Below are positions 11,004 to 22,805 of a DNA stretch of 64,000 nucleotides, one piece after another. Source of the stretch: Rhodamnia argentea (Eukaryota > Streptophyta > Magnoliopsida > Myrtales > Myrtaceae). Below the pieces are notes generated by a model. It had not been told where the DNA came from and searched no databases. It saw nothing but the letters and a program-made list of their open reading frames with translations. Within the stretch, counting starts at the first letter, position 1. Every line of letters starts with the position of its first letter. The position numbers and the translations under genes are program-made. The DNA lies in the NCBI RefSeq assembly GCF_020921035.1, contig NC_063157.1, positions 24,011,015 to 24,075,014 of the forward strand, written 5' to 3'.

Positions 11004-12380
11004 GAGCATGCTAATCTGTTTACCGAGGGAACATTTCGACAAAACATCTGGAGATTGTTTACATGTCAAAGCAGCCTTTTAGGTGACCATTTCGTCATTT
11101 ATGGCTGTGCTGACCATCTTCTCTGCCCAGTATTGCCGACTATCCGACTGGTTACTCGTGGTTGTTTTTTTTTCCCTCTCTCTCTGTTGAATGACAAAAT
11201 GTATTGTCTTGTAATATGGGAGTTCCACTCCTGGCTCATAATCTTGACGAGTTCAAGGAACATGCGCTAAGAAGGAAGAACGAAGGCACTTCCCGTTGAT
11301 TTTCTTTGTACTAGATATAATTCTGCATCAAGGGGCACATAGCTGGTACTGCACTTGATTCAGAAGACAGGCTAAATTTAAGGACCCTATTCATATTTAC
11401 AGTGACTAGACTTTAGATCAGGATTCAAATTATACAGTAGATTCACTCAGCATGGCTGCCAATTTTTTTTAAACATATAAGATTGGCATGACATGGTAGT
11501 GTTAGCATGTCAAAATAGGCGGGCCTTTTCTTTTGCTATTCCTGCTTTGTATTTCTGCCATATGAACGCAATCTCCTTATACTCATTATTTATGAAAGAT
11601 ACGCCTGTAATGGGTCTCTCTTCTTTAAACTTCTGCCTCACGAGTCCAATCCTCCTTTTGATCATCATGTATGAAAAGATGTGGTAATGGGTCTCTGCCA
11701 CCTTTTTCTCTACTTTCTATTATGCTTGTGAATCTTCATGGGGCAAGATTCTTCTTGTCTTCAGCTATACAAAAGTCCAAGCTGGTTTCTATCAGGGAAA
11801 ACGGCAGCCTTATTTTATTTCGTTAAGTTGGCCCTAACTTTCGACCCTTCACCAGCTCTCTCTCTCTAATAACCTGTGTTTTTTTCTTCTGAGTCTCGAA
11901 TAAGAATTTCTTTGTAGAAGCAGCCTTAGTTGGAAAGTGTCTTGAGAACCTTGAAAGGTATGCAACTTAGGTTATTTTCAAGAATTTTGTGGTCCCTCCC
12001 TCCCACTCTTTCCGCCCCATAAATGAACACTCAACAAAAAGTTTGAAAAGGACATACATGACCACTTGGAGAGACAGTTCGCCAATCGCCTCACTATTTG
12101 CCTGCTGAAAATATCTTATGAAACAAACCTCCAATAACCACCCCTGGTGAATGCAGTCTCTGTTGAATTTGAAAGGTCAGAACAGGGGAAAACTAGAGCT
12201 CCAATGTGATTCGACCTTGTAGTCAGACCATGGGACTGAGAAATGATATTTTTTGCTGCCCTAGAGTCACAAATTCACGGAGTGCTGGTTGTTGGCTTTC
12301 TACATCATGGTGGTCTGGCTCTCTGCTTTTGTAGATTCCAGCAATGGTCTGAAAGAGAGAGGGATAGGATTTAAATATAA
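11004..12380. other. 3' flank of the GH17 gene, no further gene
   Basis: The first few hundred bases are T-rich and probably 3' UTR. The short open frames here have no domain or codon bias and are not called. CT-rich tracts lie near 11180 and 11860. Confidence 0.4.
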
Positions 12381-12900
12381 GGGTTAATACCATGAAAAAC
12401 CCTAAACTGGTACGCACATGACAAATTTGCCCTAAATAATTTTTTTGACCACGAAAAACCTCAAACTGGTACACCTATGACAAATTTACCCCAAACTATT
12501 TTTTTGACAACCAAAAATCCTAAACCGGTATATCTGTGACAAATTTACCATAAATTAATTTTTTTGATCACGAAATACCCCAAACAAGTACACTTGTGAC
12601 AAATTTACCCCTCGTTAAATTGATTTAATATCACGAAAAATCTCAAATTGATAAACTTGTGACAAACAGAGGGTCAAAACCCTATATTGGTATACCCGTC
12701 AACTGTCACGTGTCACCAAATCAGCAATTTGATAGTTAAATTTTAAAAAAATTAACGGAGGGTAAATTTGTCACATGTGTACCGATTTAGGGTAAATTTG
12801 TCACAGGTGTACCGGTTTGTGATTTTTTATGATAAAAAAAATGGTTTGAGGTAAATTTGTCACAAGTGTACCAGTTTGAGGTTTTCCGTGGTATTAACCC
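12381..12900. repeat. Mutator-type MITE, family A, copy 1
   Basis: Terminal inverted repeats begin GGGTTAATACCATG on the left and GGGTTAATACCACG on the right (reverse complement) and continue for over 30 bases. The element is flanked by taaatataa and tacatataa, a 9-bp target duplication with one mismatch, which points to Mutator-like mobilisation. The body is a series of short units around gacaaatttacc and ctggtaca. The open frame at 12787-13044 is a by-product of the repeats. Confidence 0.85.
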
Positions 12901-14349
12901 TACATATAATGACGCGACACCTACCCATATCTGGGATCGTTTTAATATTGCCGTCGCGTATATTATATGATCCATTTTGAGCTTGTTTGTAATGTCCTTG
13001 TCATGGCCACCAGTAAAGTGCATGGCCAAGAGTCTCAAAATCAATCAAATTAGGAAGAAGCTTTGACTTTTAGGAGACACCCACTACTTGATAGTGATTT
13101 AAATGCAGAAAGTTGTTACCTTTTTTTAGTCATTAGCAATGTAATGATGTTCTGTTGCTTGTGTTTTCACTAAACATTGAAAGGTTTTTCGCCCGTTCAT
13201 TTGCAGGAGATTGCAGAGAGTGGGAGTTGAACTTGACGAATGTACTAGTACGTCTATCATTCACAGTTGAAAAACACAAACTACTTACTAAAGTGTAGGA
13301 TCTTAGGAAATTAACACGCTGATTCACGGCACAACTTATACGATAGATCATTAGATATAGCGGGTCGATATGATCTTTGTACGAACGCGTTCCAAGAGGG
13401 AGAACCTGCCGATGTGGAAGAAGGTTTGAGCTCTTTCGTCGTCTCTCTTTCTCTCGGGGGTGTACGGACTTTACGTTATTTTCACCTCAGTCAATAAGAT
13501 GGAGCGATGAGTTTGTACCGGATAGATTGCGGATTTCTCGCGGTTCGCCTTTTCGATCGTGCTCCTATATGCTTTCTGGCCCGAGTTTCCCTGCAGGTGG
13601 GTGAAGTTGCGATGTCCCTTTAGATGTAAGATTGTCCCTTTTTCCGCCATCCTTGAAGCACTTTGCAACTATGACAACTCGAACACCATTTGGTTATCGT
13701 TCTTCAAATTGCCATACTCTGGGACGATCTGTATGAGATGAGAACCCAAATGCTTCTTGTGACAGGTCGTCGTACGCTCGAGCCTGAGAAATCTCTTAAG
13801 CACGTCTCAGGAGATGCTAAATCAAAATGATTCTGTTGTAAAAGGAAGTATCTTGTGTTGCTTACGGCATTAGTACATCGGATTTTGTCTTCATTTTTTA
13901 ATTAATTTAAGTAAAAATTATATTAAAAATCAAAATTGAGCCCAAACGGCATTGTTTTAGAGACGTCATCTCCAACAAGGAGAGAAAAAATATTTAAAAA
14001 TATCACGTCGGCATTTTCCATTAGCCAAAGTGGACGGAGTCAACAATTGCATCAATTTGATAAGTTTTAAGGCTCGATTGCACTTTTTGCAAGTTTTGAA
14101 ACTCAATTGTACTATTTGTGACACTTATGATGAACATACCCCTTAATTTAATAACAATTATTTTATTTATAATTTTTTTCTTTTGAAGCTTATTTTTATA
14201 AAGTAAATATCAATAATTAATTAAGATATATAATTAATAAATGATTTTGCATTTATGTAATTAATTAAGAATATTCATAAAATAAAAGTGCCGAGATATA
14301 TGAAAAACATGTAATTTTCATAATAGATAATAATCGTTAACCGCAATTA
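12901..14349. other. Intergenic, no supported gene
   Basis: Contains AT-rich DNA and, at 13920-14120, another copy of the degenerate repeat with units such as ctcgattgcactttttg. The 13377-13741 open frames on both strands overlap each other and show no domain, so none is called. Confidence 0.4.
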
Positions 14350-14352
14350 CAT

Positions 14353-16385
14353 CTATCGACGATGTCGTCTTCCTTCATGACCTCCTATTCCGCAATTAGG
14401 TTCTCTTCGGTGCTCGACGGATCTAGTATTGTACCGACGAGGACGAGAATCCGGTTGAGGAGGATGTGTAGATAATGAAGGCATATATTGTAAAAATATG
14501 CCATGCCCGGACGGTACATATCCTATCGTAGGAAAACTTGGATAAAAAGGAGAGAAATCGAACCCATACGAAGCGGGAGAAGGAGCTGGAATCTGCGCTA
14601 GTGGATTGTCGGGAAATGCAAAAGTATATCCCTCGGAAAATGAGAGGGCAAACCGGGCGAATCCCGCATCGAAACCTGTCTGGCCTAACCCTAGGGTGAA
14701 ACCTGGAGCAAAATCTATCGTATGATACTCCAAGGTGTAATGAACGACATCGCCAACTACGTGAGCTCGAGGAGTCCTCCGGGTCGACCGAACAGGCTCA
14801 TGTGGGTCGTCATCATGAGGACCAACGGGTGTTGCTATAGTTGCTGGTTGGGATGGTAGCGGTATTGTTAGCCGTCTCTCCTCATTATGGGCATATATCA
14901 TTGCCCTAACTATCCTCCCCACATATGCCCATGCCCGACAAGATGGACGTAAATTTGTTATAAATAAGATTTGTTCGGCGCCATCACCCCGGTAATGATA
15001 TCACAAGTAACAAAAGTTATCAAATGCCAATAACTTATGTTACTAAAATAAAATTAATGAGTTAAATTGAAAGTATTTTCACGAACCGTTGAACCCATTG
15101 CAGCTCCCGTAATAGAAATCCACTTCCATGTATGTCTATGGAACCACTCCATATATTCTAAATGAAAGTGAAGTTCCTCCGTTGTAAGATCAACATGGAC
15201 TATATATTCGATACATCCGTCCCACATAGCGATCCATCGTCCATGCTTAGCTGCCCAATCTTTCCCAAGTGGCCTATTGTCAATATCATGAAAGGCTTTG
15301 TAATCGTTAGGAGAAGTGGGTATTGGCTGCTGCATACCAAACCGGTGAAGTACTCGGTCCGAATAATGCCACTTAACTATCTAGAAATAAATGAGTGGGA
15401 CACGAGCCCCCCAAATATCTTATCCCTACAAGCGATAATACGGTAGAATCTCCAGAATATTGTCGACGTAGGGCTCCCAAGTAATTTGTTATCATAATAA
15501 AACATATCAAATTAAATTAAGAATTAATTTTAAAGCTAACATTATATTAAACTTATTCGTTGCTATTATTACTTACATATTCGGATACCAATCTATCATG
15601 TTGGTAGCGCAGATGTACCAACATATGTGTGGGGACCTCCGTTGTGTTTCAACCTTGATTCTAACTGCAGAAATAAAAAACATTCAATTTTCATATATTA
15701 TACGCACTGGAAAGAATTAATGACACACGAACCGAAAATGTAATATATCACATACCGACTACCGAAAGGTGTATGTACTAAATAAACATTAATCGTCGGG
15801 GATGGGGAGAAACATCTGAAGCACTTCCACGCCCAAGTCTACGGAACATGTACAAGACCGCCCATTTACTTCGCTTCTAGGTCGGTTGTACGGCATATCT
15901 CCCGATACAACCATTCAAGTGCTTCTGAACCCCAACCGTATCGCGTAGGGATGTTAAGGTTCGCTAGTAGTGGAAGAAACAACAAACTAACTCGGGCACC
16001 TGATTTGTCCGCGAAAATAGATCCTCCTAGCAGATGGAGAATGAATGCCCTAACATGCTGCACTACGATGATGTCATCGACTTCTGCTGGAAGATCTTCA
16101 AAGCGTTGTCTCAACCAGCTTAAACTTATCTGCGTGCCACGCAACCGGACCGAGTGAGCACCAAGTAGATCATAACAGAAAGTGGCCCAATTTACATTAG
16201 TGGGGCCAATAATTGCATATCCATCTATGGGAAACCCCGTAAGCACCGCAATATCCTGCAGTGTGATAGTGCATTCACCTTCCGGCATATGGAAGGTGTG
16301 GGTCTCGGGCCTCCACCGCTCGACTAATGCAGTAATCAAATGTCAATCAAGCTGCACAAATCTCATTATATAAAGGTCATAAAAT
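14353..16385 (-). pseudogene. Plant mobile domain (MAIN-like) protein, degraded
   Basis: At 16339-15866 the frame reads VERWRPETHTFHMPEGECTI, then LQDIAVLTGFPIDG, DDIIVVQHVRAFILHLLGG and LLFLPLLANLNIPTRYGWGS. This is the signature of the plant mobile domain. Just upstream, QLD is followed by TGA where a tryptophan codon is usual (QLDWHLI), so an in-frame stop is present. A second piece at 15335-15054 (FHDIDNRPLGKDWAAKHGRWIAMWDG, then FHLEYMEWFHRHT) and a C-terminal piece at 14922-14353 ending in RYNTRS belong downstream. Gaps between pieces may be introns or decay. Such proteins occur in host genes for silencing and meristem maintenance and in MULEs; here the MULE context favours a transposon gene. 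Confidence 0.75.
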
Positions 16386-16899
16386 TCCGAAGCTTGCAGA
16401 TACGAGACTATGCGTGGATCAAGTTCACATATGTGTAGTATCACTCGCTGACATCTAAGGGCTTCAATCGGATGTATCCGTGAAATGTGACATGAATAGT
16501 TAGTTACAATTTTGATAATGTTGTTACAAAGGACAAATCAACTGCTAAATTCTTCGATTATCTTAACGTCTCATATAGCGTGAGATCTATGTCGGGCTTA
16601 CTCAGTAAGTAGTGAACCATCCTCCGGGCCTGGCCGAATGTAAGTACTATGTACCATATCTACACAATTGTGATATTATAACATTACAACAAATTCACAT
16701 ATGTATGGATAATATGGAACATATGAATTGAATAAATATCACGCAATTGTGATATTATAACATTATAAAAAATATATATATATATGTAATGTAAAAACCT
16801 GGAAAAAAATGAACTTTATAAATATCAATCCAATAATGATATTATAACATTACAAAAAATTCATCAAACTAATTTACATAATTAACACAAATTGTGATA

Positions 16900-19305
16900 T
16901 ACTCTCGGGCCGATCTGTGTGCACAAGTTTTCCTGTTATGCTATGATTTTCCACAGTGTGTGCAATGATTTCGCGAAGTGCTACTGCTCGGCCTTCTCCA
17001 GTCTATCTCATTATGTATTTGTGATGCACGAGGCCTTACTTTCTTCCGAATACGACTCGAGGTTCGGCACTAATGGCAGCTCATCGGGTTCAAGCTCGTA
17101 ATTAAGATGCTCCAACGGATGAAACATGTATCGATAGCACTAAAGGGTTTTATCTAACGTATACCATTCATCTACGTACGATCCACAAACAATGTCATAC
17201 GCTTGACATGCTGTAATTACGTGTAAAAATGGGATTTTCAACCCTTGAAATTTTCACATGTGCACGTTTGCAATTACTATGTGTTTGTGGCCCCTCGAAC
17301 CCCCGGATTTGTCATGTCCAGTTTTCACTTCGAAAATCTTGCTATCGTAGTCGAAACATGTTATTGCATGCCTATTTGCTTTTTGATTGTTGTGCTCGAG
17401 TGTGGCATCTGCAAATTACGTATATTTCCACTCATTGTCTTTCTGCACCTTGTATATCGTTCTTCTCGTATCAAAATAGAGCACCAAATGGTAGAATATC
17501 TTGTCCATCATGGATGCTATTGGCAGACCACGAAAACCTTTCGGCATCCCGTTGACCGATTCAACTAATTTGTCGTCATCGATCTATATCTCCTCCCTTC
17601 ATCATAAGCCTTTGTCCATTTTTCTCTTAGAATTTGATTGCACCATGCATCTGCGGCTGGATCAACCCCCCTTATTTGGCTCATGATTTGATTGAACTTC
17701 TGCCGTTGGTTCGTGTAAACCGTACGTTATAACAATAATTAGTACTTCGCATTCAAATTTTTGAACATTTATTTTCCTGAAATTTACAAATTCAAGAATT
17801 TACCTGTCATCTCAACAAATCTTTTGCATTTGACATTTTTTAATTGTTTATTATAGTTGCTGACAATGTACCGAATGCAATATCTATGGTGGCCATGTGG
17901 AGGATGTCACCGTCTTGTCTCCATTGCTCGTTGAATCCCGATATGTCTGTCTGATATTACACAAATATTATCTCTCTTAGTGACATGTCTTCGCAACAGT
18001 TCATAAATCAAGTCCAATTATCAACAATTTCCCGATGGATTATAACAAATGCCAATGGGAAACTATGATTGTTGTCATCAAGTGAGGTCGCATAAAGGAG
18101 CGTTCCTTGGTATTTTCCGTACAAAAATGTACCATCAACAAATATCACAGGATGACAACTTGCGACGCCTTCAAAGTCTACTTGAAAGTCCAAAACATCC
18201 GGTTGAAAACCGTGCAGCCCTGATCTAGGTTGATGTGATCATCCATCATAAAATGCGAACCTGGATTTCGGCTCTCCATTTCAATCATCCACGTCCTCAA
18301 CCTACCATATGACTCGTCCCAACCTCCAAATTAGGCGGCAATCGCCATTTGTTTGGCCTTTCGGGTTTTACGGTAAGTAGGTTCGAAGTGCAGCTTGTCT
18401 TGAATCTCTGCCATTAGTGGCTTGATTTTGATATATGGTTGGGCGGCGACCATTACTTCTATCCGGCTGCAGAAGTACTTTTGGTCAAGGTGCCGATGAT
18501 CTCGTGACATTTGCGGAGAACTGCATGTATGTGGCCCATTGTACGTACTTATTTTCTAAAACATGCCACCCGATTTAGCAATTGCGGGGAGCCTCCAACC
18601 ACACGGTCCATTTGGATTGCTACACTTTATCACACATTCTGTTTTCTTTATCATATAACTGCGAAAATTTTGATTTCTCCTAATAGAGTACTCTTTCGCA
18701 GCCAACCGCACCGCTTCCTATGATGAAAACAATATGCCAACATCAATTTTTTTTTATGGATCAAATAACATACGGCCCGGCTTGGCTCTTGTATTGTCTT
18801 ACATCATGTCAAAATCGATCTTTGAATAAAGCGATGGATGTACCAACGCCAAAATGGGATTATTGACTTGGGTATTGTAGTAAGCATTCATATTGCTACA
18901 TCCGACATCTTTTTCATCATTGCCATCGGTGTCCATCCAATGATCATCTTCTTCATCATCATCATCATCATCATTATCATCGATCGCTGCGCGTCGATTA
19001 AGCAAATCGCCATCTTCACCAACATTCGAACCTTCCTCGCCTGAATTATCTCTCATTTTGTGTTCGGCTACGGTTGCATAAAACCGTAAAAACCCCGTAG
19101 CACCAAACTGAAGTGCAAATTGCTGGATCATCATAATTATAGCATCATCATGCACCTTTATAATGTCACATGTAACACAATTGCGTATTACAACTGGATA
19201 TCTATACACCACTATTTGAATATCTTGGTTTCCTGTTATATTCAACGTGCTCTCAATCGAAACATGTAACTCATCAAATGTCGATATGTTTGCAATTCCG
19301 AACAT
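16900..19305 (-). pseudogene. MURA-like MULE transposase, degraded
   Basis: The fragment at 18193-18008 reads CHPVIFVDGTFLYGKYQGTLL, then ATSLDDNNHSFPLAFVI, which covers the first catalytic aspartate of the MULE transposase domain (VDGTFL). The N-terminal part at 19305-18799 (QDIQIVVYRYPVVIRN and a run of aspartates before DDEEDDHW) resembles the PB1-like head and acidic linker of MURA proteins. Downstream, 16900-18000 is frameshifted and keeps no complete domain that I can read. In a live element the protein cuts and moves the transposon; this copy cannot. Confidence 0.7.
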
Positions 19306-19550
19306 GGTAGATTGTCCGCCTTTGTAATCAATTCTATATTCAGTTCATACAATTGTACCTCCTTAGTGCACAATCGCAAAAGATGTAGACGACATTACGC
19401 TAAATAAATAAATTAGAAATTATTTCGCACCTACAATTTGGTAAATATTGTCCCGTATACGTTAACAAATTAACATTACCACTATCAATATATCAAATGA
19501 AATAAATGTTCTAGTATAGCCTTAAAGGCTTAGAGAATGTGTAATCAAAA

Positions 19551-20372
19551 TACCCCGAATCGTCCATGGCCAGTTGATTGTGGTTATTTCCTATTTTTTG
19601 GGATTTTTTACAATTTTCTTGAGAGACAATTTGTTAGAAGGGAAAAGTCGTCCTTTTATTAAAGTTGTCGGCCAAAATACCCAAAATCGTCCATGGCCAG
19701 TTGCTTGTAGCCATTTCCTATTTTTTGAGATTTTCACAATTTTTTTGGGAGATAATTTTTTAGAAGGGAAAAATCGTCATTTTTTGAAAGTCGTCGACCA
19801 AAATACCCTGAATCGTCCATGGCCAGTTAGTTGTGGCCATTTCCTATTTTTTGAGATTTTTTACAATTTTCTTGAGAGACAATTTGCCGGAAGGGCAAAA
19901 TCGTTATTTTTTTAAAGTCATCGACCAAAATATCATGAATTATCCATGGCCAGTTGATTGTGGCTATTTCCTATTTTTTAGGTTTTTTTACAATTTTTTT
20001 GAGAGACAATTTGCCGGAAAGGCAAAATTGTTATTTTTTTTAAAGTTGTTGGCCAAAATACCCAAAATCGTTCATGGCCCGTTGATTGTGGTCATTTCTT
20101 ATTTTTGGGGATTTTTTATAATTTTCTTGAGAAACAATTTGCTAGAATGGCAAAATCATCATTTTTTTAAAATCGTCAGCCAAAATACCCTGAATTGTCC
20201 ATGGCCAGTTGATTGTAGCAATTTCCTAATTTTTGAAATTTTTATAATTTTTTTGAGAGACAATTTGCCAGAAGGCCAAAATCGTCATTTTTTAAAATCG
20301 CTTGCCAAAATACCCAAAATAGTTCATGGCCAGTTGATTGTGGCCATTTCCTTTTTTTTTTTGAATTTTTTA
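19551..20372. repeat. Tandem array of a ~127-bp unit, seven copies
   Basis: The marker atggcc(a/c)gttg occurs at 19566, 19693, 19819, 19946, 20074, 20201 and 20325, giving spacings of 127, 126, 127, 128, 127 and 124 bases. Each unit holds the marker, a T-rich centre around gagacaatttg and a segment like caaaataccc. Copies differ by scattered substitutions, so the array is not brand new. Long open frames across it are repeat translations, not genes. It begins about 240 bases from the MURA-like start and may be the MULE's subterminal region or an independent satellite. Confidence 0.9.
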
Positions 20373-21655
20373 AATATTTTTTAGTCATTTTTTTGGAAAG
20401 TTTCTATGATTTTTCTATATTTTCAATCAATTTTCTATTTTTCTAATTTTCTAATAGTCGAACTTTGAAATTATTAAAAACATATTTTTCAGACCGAGTC
20501 AAACCCCGCCCCCGCTTCTCGGGCCATCTGATCACCCTTTTTTTTTTTTTCCAAAAATTCATTTTATACCCCTAAATTTCTTTTTCATATTTTGAAAATC
20601 GTCAAAATGAATATGGACATGTTGCAAAAAAAGTCCCAAAAAATTTATTTTTACGAGATTAAGGTGATTTTTTTATTTACCTAAATTCATAAACATTATA
20701 ACTATTGAGGGTACAAATAATAATCAAATAAATAAAAAAATACTTACGAAACCGCAAAAAATAACTATAACGAAATTTACCTCAAACTATTGAGGGTAGA
20801 CACGTCTTGAATGAAGAGCTCAAACTATCAAGAGAAAGCACCGAGTAAGGAGGCCAGCTTTGCTTTTGTCTCAACTTCTGCAAAATAAAAAAGTCCCAAT
20901 TTACTTTAAACATGATGAAAATATTAGCAATAAAATAAAAACACTAACAACCTATAATAACATCAATAAAGGCACCTAAGAGGAGAGGGATCTCCTTCAA
21001 CGAACAAATGAGGCCGATGAACAGTAAGGGCGAGAAAAAGCGAACGATAATAATGAAAGGATGTCTTAGAGAGAGGGCTTTTTGAGGCGAGACGAGGGAG
21101 GATTCTCCGAGAAAATCTTCGTGAGCCGTGTGAGGGAGAGTGCAAGAGGAGAGAAGGCTCTGAGAGTGTGAGAAGAGGGAGAGTTTTTACTTCTGAAGAG
21201 CTTTTGAGCGTAGAAGAGAGCTTACGAGCGGAGAGAAGAGCTTATGCGGAGATGAGAGTTTTCGAGAAGAAGAGGCCTTCTGAGCGGAGAGCCTTCGACT
21301 TTGATTTAAGCGGAGCTGAAGGCTCTGTAATGCTCGTGAAGGTGCTGCAACAACTTTGCGGGCGCCAGTATCGGCGCCTGATTAAAGATGCCGGTACGCC
21401 TTGAAAATGGTAGGGGCCCCCACCCGCTACAGCCAACACACTTGCAAAGCAGCGGTTTTTGTCTTTGTGCTCGCTGCCTTTTCTCGCTTGGCAGCGATAG
21501 CGCCGAGCGAGAAACCTGCTCGGCGACTTGAGTCGCCGAGAGGCCCTTGCTCGGCATTTGAAATGCCAAGCGGGACCCGATCAGCATTATGACCGTCGAG
21601 CGGACCCCAAACTAGTAAATATGTTTTTTTTAACTTATTTTGGTTTTTTTTTCTC
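20373..21655. other. Intergenic between the repeat array and the CML48-like pseudogene
   Basis: AT-rich until 20960, then a purine-rich tract (21080-21290, rich in gagaga and gagcg) and a GC-rich tract of short inverted pieces (gctcggcgacttgagtcgcc near 21510). The mutually overlapping open frames on both strands have no domain, so no gene is called. The composition could be an LTR leader or the MULE end. Confidence 0.35.
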
Positions 21656-22225
21656 ATAATTTGGAAAAAAAGCCCCATGAAGTCATCATATCCGAGTGTT
21701 GCCGATCCCGTGTATCGTCAATCTTTCTCTTTGAATCTCTCCATCAGTCCTTGAAATGCAATGTTGAGTAACGACATGATTGCTCGGTTAGCCATCGAAG
21801 CATTCGTGTAAGGTGACAACACAGTTCATAGAGTTCATATTGTACCTTCACAATCATTCCACACCTACGCATCCGACATGACATTAATAAGGTGCGTGTT
21901 CAAATCTAGTTCTTCTCAACTCAAGTGGGGCTGAAGGCTAAAGGGGAAGAAGGTGCATACTCGACGAAAGCATCGAAATTAAATTCGTATCCCCTACCGT
22001 TGCTATCGGAACTCGGAGAACGGACGGTGGGATCGCATAGCCTAGACTGTAAAGAGCAACCCTCGGTTCTGTTGAGTCAATTTTTCCGCTTCTATCTCTG
22101 TCGAATCTCTTGAATATGGCATGCGATCACCAATTTGCATGTGAATCATTCTTAATTACCGCATGCAACGGGAGAAGACCCGCAGAAAAACCAAGTATGC
22201 TGCTTTGCCTCGACTAACGTCCAAA

Positions 22226-22409
22226 TTATTTGGAGCTTAGTACTGGAATAGTGATTGATGATGAGTCAAAGACATTGCTTCAGAATTTTGTGCCCACTGA
22301 CCAAAAACCAAAGCTTAAGCCGCTAAACGAAGTTGAAACTTACCCTCCATTACCCGATGCAGCTCCACGAAGCAGCGAACTCTTTGGGGCTAGAAACGGA
22401 TCGGCATAG
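22226..22409 (+). other. Unidentified open peptide stretch inside the CML48-like pseudogene
   Basis: The plus strand reads an uninterrupted peptide including GIVIDDESKTLLQNFVP, then PKLKPLNEVETYPPLPD and SSELFGARNGSA before a stop. The composition looks protein-like rather than random, but there is no start codon at its head and I cannot name a family. It lies where an intron of the CML48-like gene on the other strand would be. It could be an inserted gene fragment. Confidence 0.25.
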
Positions 22410-22805
22410 GTAAATTTTAGCGCAGACAACATCCCTTTATTTTTATTTTTTTTTTCTGTCTTTCGATTTCTTGGCGGCCTTTGAAAGTGACACGGGATGG
22501 ATAAAATCCGTGAGCTTGAGACCTTTTTATGCTAATGCACCACTCAGTAATGAAACCAAGTCGAAGTCAAATCGCACAAACCCGACCATGAATCAACCAA
22601 ATCATATATAAGAATTAAAAAAAGAATGAACACCCAACAAGTCGAAGAGGGTCATTGAGATTCTTGAACAGGAACATGAGCAACCGAACGGTTCTGATCT
22701 TGAACCTACGATACGACACGAAACGGAGAGCCTGTTGCAACTCTTTCTCGTCGATGTACCCGTAGACATGGCCAAATGAAACCGGTCCGTTGACCGGGCG
22801 CACGA

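Larger units (their letters stand above)
14350..19310 (-). mobile_element. Decayed Mutator-like element (MULE) with MURA and a plant mobile domain gene
   Basis: On the minus strand, remnants of a MURA-like transposase (16.9-19.3 kb) precede remnants of a plant mobile domain (MAIN-like) protein (14.35-16.4 kb) in the same direction. The pairing of such domains with MULEs is known in plants. Both genes carry stops and frameshifts. I could not locate terminal inverted repeats; the 127-bp tandem array at 19551-20372 may be part of the 5' end. Confidence 0.7.

Noticed and set aside
19574-20384. Two long plus-strand open frames rich in phenylalanine
   Set aside because: They are translations of the 127-bp tandem array; the same peptide recurs in step with the DNA unit and has no domain.
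21895-21920. gttcaaatct resembling a tRNA B box
   Set aside because: No A box or cloverleaf could be built around it; no tRNA gene was found in the window.
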